NCBI GenBank assembly: GCA_044350805.1 | Contig: JBILGU010000012.1 | Location: 15,480 to 79,479 of the forward strand | Origin: UBA6136 sp044350805 | GTDB lineage: Bacteria > Pseudomonadota > Gammaproteobacteria > Methylococcales > Methylococcaceae | Direction: 5' to 3' | DNA: 64,000 nt | Shown here: one piece after another, positions 61,632-64,000 of the stretch | How positions within the stretch are numbered: the first letter of the stretch is position 1 | Layout of the letters: the number at the start of each line of letters is the position of its first letter | Notes under the pieces: generated by a model | What the model was told of the DNA's origin: nothing | The model's database searches: none | Seen by the model: only the letters and a program-made list of their open reading frames with translations | Made by a program: the position numbers and the translations under genes

Positions 61632-63286
61632 TGGCCCATCAATCCGATCTCATTGCCAGCGACATCCTTGCCTACCTCGCCCAGCACGAGAAAAAGGAAC
61701 TCCTGAGGTTCCTCACCTGCGGCAATGTCGATGATGGCAAGAGCACTCTCATCGGGCGCCTCCTCCATGATTCCAAGATGATCTACGAGGACCAGATTGC
61801 GGCGCTCAAGAAGGACAGTTCACGGTTTGGTACCACCGGTGATGACTTTGACCCGGCGCTCCTCATGGACGGTCTTGAGGCCGAACGTGAACAAGGCATC
61901 ACCATCGACGTCGCCTACCGATACTTCTCGACGACCCGACGCAAATTCATCATCGCCGATACGCCAGGTCATGAGCAGTACACCCGCAACATGGCGACCG
62001 GTGCTTCGACCTGTGATTTGGCGATTATTCTGATCGATGCCCGCCATGGGGTGCAGACACAGACTCGTCGTCACAGCTATATCGTGTCACTGCTCGGCAT
62101 CCGGCACGTCATTGTGGCCATCAACAAAATGGATCTCGTCGGTTTCGATGAAGCCATCTTCAAGAAAATTCGCGAAGACTACCTCGCCTTTGCCCAGAAG
62201 CTCCATATTCCGGATATCCGCTTCATTCCCCTCTCGGCACTTAAAGGCGACAATGTCGTCAATCCGAGTGTTCACATGCCTTGGTTCAATGATGCGCCCT
62301 TGATGACATTGCTCGACAGCATTGAAATCAGTCATGACCAGAACTTTGAAAATCCCAGATTTCCGGTCCAGTACATCAACCGACCGAATCTGGACTTTAG
62401 AGGATATAGCGGCACCGTTTCAGCAGGGGTCTTTCGCAAGGGCGATGAAGTAACGGTTCTCCCCTCGGGCAAGCACAGTTCAATCTCCTCCATTGTGACG
62501 CAGGATGGTGAGCTTGAATCGGCTTTCGTTGGCCAAGCCGTCACTCTGACCCTTAAGGATGAAATCGATATCAGTCGAGGCGATCTTTTGGTCCGAAGCG
62601 ACGATCGCCCGCATATCGGAAAGAATGTCCGTGCACATGTGGTGTGGATGGCTGAACGCGAGCTCCAGCCTGCTCGCCCTTACCTTTTCAAGCAGAATAG
62701 TCATCTGGTCTCGGGATCGGTTACACGAATCAATCACCGAATCGATGTGAATACCCAGATTCATCACCCTGCTGATGTTCTGAAGCTGAATGAAATCGGT
62801 TTAATCGATATTTCCTTCAACGCTGCTTTGGCTTTTGATGCTTATGGCACCTGTAAAGCCACCGGGTCCTTCATCATTATTGATCGCCTAACCAACGCAA
62901 CGATTGGAGCAGGACTCATTCAAGAGGCTCAGACTGAGCGCGTTGTCGTGAATCAGGGCCCCGTTGATCGAACGCTCCGTGAAAAACGGCTTGGCCAACG
63001 CGGTCTGACCGTTTGGATTCCTGTCTCAAAGAAAGCGCTGGCCTCCACCTTGGAGACACATCTGTTTGAGTTGGGTTACCTTCCTTATTTGCTTGATGAC
63101 GCTGCATTAATCAAGTCCGCACCAACGGTGACCCGAGCACTCAACGATGCGGGCATTCTCGTCCTCGCATTAGGATCAAAGGACCTCATTCCAGACGGTT
63201 CCGACCATCTGGTGCTTCCCGAGAACCTGGAGAATATTGAGGCCATCCTGACATGGCTTGGGGATCAAGAGGCGCTCCTTCTCTAA
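61631..63286 (+). CDS. cysN: Sulfate adenylyltransferase subunit 1 with a degenerate APS-kinase-like tail
   Basis: 551 aa, about 75 more than E. coli CysN. Residues up to about 455 are a normal GTPase: GNVDDGKSTLIGRLL, DTPGHEQYTRN, NKMDLVG, then elongation-factor-like barrels. Residues 457-551 are extra: VWIP, HLFELGYLPYLLDD and LNDAGILVLALGSK line up with APS kinase (CysC) strands as in CysNC/NodQ fusions, but its P-loop GLSGAGKST is absent, replaced by VSKKALAST. The tail should not bind ATP. No separate cysC lies in the window. Its role may be structural or lost. Confidence 0.88.
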   Translation: MAHQSDLIASDILAYLAQHEKKELLRFLTCGNVDDGKSTLIGRLLHDSKMIYEDQIAALKKDSSRFGTTGDDFDPALLMDGLEAEREQGITIDVAYRYFSTTRRKFIIADTPGHEQYTRNMATGASTCDLAIILIDARHGVQTQTRRHSYIVSLLGIRHVIVAINKMDLVGFDEAIFKKIREDYLAFAQKLHIPDIRFIPLSALKGDNVVNPSVHMPWFNDAPLMTLLDSIEISHDQNFENPRFPVQYINRPNLDFRGYSGTVSAGVFRKGDEVTVLPSGKHSSISSIVTQDGELESAFVGQAVTLTLKDEIDISRGDLLVRSDDRPHIGKNVRAHVVWMAERELQPARPYLFKQNSHLVSGSVTRINHRIDVNTQIHHPADVLKLNEIGLIDISFNAALAFDAYGTCKATGSFIIIDRLTNATIGAGLIQEAQTERVVVNQGPVDRTLREKRLGQRGLTVWIPVSKKALASTLETHLFELGYLPYLLDDAALIKSAPTVTRALNDAGILVLALGSKDLIPDGSDHLVLPENLENIEAILTWLGDQEALLL

Positions 63287-63684
63287 TTTGCTGCTTAATG
63301 TTTCAGTTGAGCGCATGCAACCCTAGCGGAAAAAAACGCACAATTTTTAGTTCAGCGAACTTGACATCTGCCGTTTTAATTTTCCGATACGGTGCAGTTG
63401 TGCACATGCTTCTCTAACCCACTGATTTATCGTTCAGATTTCGCACCAATCTGAAGCCTTCGATATTTTTCATATATTTCAACATGTTATGATTGTATAG
63501 AATTTGTACAATCAAACTCAGCCCTTACCACAGGGTTCTCCTAACAACCCCATGCACAGAGTTATCCACAGAAATTGTGAATAACTTCTTCGCCTTCTCA
63601 GAGAGCTTGGTCCAAATCTGTTAATCCTCATCCGCCACAGATAGTATTGCTTCGATACTGACAGGCGAAGTGGAGATAAACATC
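63287..63684. other. AT-rich intergenic region with two DnaA-box-like sequences
   Basis: About 400 bp without a gene, visibly AT-rich in 63440-63520. TTATCCACA (63562-63570) is a perfect E. coli-type DnaA box; the inverted TGTGAATAA (63576-63584) is a second box 5 bp away. No dnaA, mnmG or rpmH lies near, so this is not clearly the chromosomal origin. A promoter for the following gene may be here. Confidence 0.4.
63562..63584. other. Pair of inverted DnaA-box-like 9-mers
   Basis: TTATCCACA and, on the other strand, TTATTCACA, five bases apart. They may bind DnaA for regulation or replication control; two boxes alone are not an origin. Confidence 0.4.
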
Positions 63685-63873
63685 GTGGAAACATTCCAGA
63701 GATTTCTATAACAGAACGAATCGTGGGCAAGAGCACAAAAGCTCAGTGACCCAACTTTTCTGGCACGACTCGATCATCAGCAGACACCCGATGTACTCTG
63801 GATTGGATGCTCCGATAGCCGTGTTCCGGCTGAAATCATTGTCCAGGCGAAGCCTGGAGAAATGTTTGTGCAT
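63685..63873 (+). pseudogene. Beta-carbonic anhydrase, broken N-terminal fragment
   Basis: From GTG 63685 (GGAG upstream) the frame reads METFQRFL then a TAA stop at 63709-63711, then QNESWARAQK and DVLWIGCSDSRVPAEI, the family signature with zinc Cys and the Asp-Arg dyad, up to PGEMFVHR at 63873. After that, similarity ends although the frame stays open to the window edge. Expected next residues of the family (NVAN with further metal ligands) are missing. So it has a nonsense codon and lost or replaced C-terminus. The true end may lie past the window. Confidence 0.7.
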
Positions 63874-64000
63874 CGAAGGAGTGCACGGAAGCACGACGAC
63901 CCCCGAGACGGAGAGCCATTGCGTCGCAGGGCGTTCGAGGGCATTTTCGGTATTGATCCGCACCGTTTCATCCGCAATTTATTCTCTCGTGTGAGCGCCC

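Noticed and set aside
63706..63963. Minus-strand frame opposite the carbonic anhydrase fragment
   Set aside because: Reverse of a clear beta-carbonic anhydrase segment; no independent motif.

Overview
The window reads as chromosomal DNA of a gammaproteobacterium with moderate GC. The housekeeping set (trmB, proC, dapE, ispA, dxs, apt, rppH, parC, gltX, uvrC, pgsA, pyrC, cysDN, pqiABC) is gammaproteobacterial in gene order and protein length. Divergent soxY and soxZ, a TusA protein, a mercaptopyruvate sulfurtransferase and a Ycf46-like ATPase suggest a sulfur-metabolising, possibly chemolithotrophic lineage. That lifestyle is an inference; no RuBisCO, carboxysome or full sox operon is in view. 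Both window ends cut through genes.

Layout. 1-3413: end of an aryl-polyene-type fatty acid cluster (ketosynthase, chain-length-factor-like partner, dehydratase, ketoreductase, convergent AMP ligase). 3448-4485: a small dehydrogenase-like remnant, then soxY and soxZ back to back. 4478-21122: housekeeping genes, a truncated-hemoglobin/CBS fusion, tusA-parC and glpK. 21278-24008: tRNA-Gly(CCC), a large hydrolase lipoprotein and an RDD membrane protein. 24472-31515: a carbohydrate block with a GH15-like protein opposite a glgC-edd-eda run (glycogen precursor synthesis and the Entner-Doudoroff pathway). 31812-33914: a response regulator/sensor kinase pair followed by a GGTTCA direct repeat, a -10-like element and a terminator, possibly a small RNA gene. 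33944-37462: mscL, a lipoprotein, a YheT hydrolase, and an FMN-binding protein with a membrane partner. 37624-39351: tRNA-Glu and tRNA-Ala with their promoter and terminator, and gltX. 39597-43956: Ycf46-like ATPase, uvrC, pgsA, tRNA-Gly(GCC) and tRNA-Cys.

44000-48750 is the most accessory-looking part: a truncated FitA/VapB-like antitoxin without its toxin, abutted by an IS4-type insertion sequence, then a secreted beta-propeller protein, a Spy-like protein and an RRM protein. 48824-52317 is pqiA-pqiA-pqiB-pqiC with PqiA split in two. 52389-55817, read leftward, is alsS-budA (acetoin formation) followed by two paralogous Bor-like lipoproteins that overlap at a seven-G tract able to switch the reading frame. 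55880-57732 is tonB-exbB-exbD. 58003-59123 holds small lipoproteins and a DUF2892 protein. 59213-63286 is gcvH-pyrC-cysD-cysN, with CysN carrying a C-terminal domain that looks like an APS kinase without its P-loop. The right edge has an AT-rich gap with two DnaA-box-like sequences and the broken start of a beta-carbonic anhydrase gene.

The least ordinary items are the globin-CBS fusion, the degenerate kinase tail of CysN, the G-tract switch between the lipoprotein genes, the putative small RNA after the two-component pair, and the IS-flanked antitoxin remnant. No CRISPR array, prophage or large secretion or defence system was seen.
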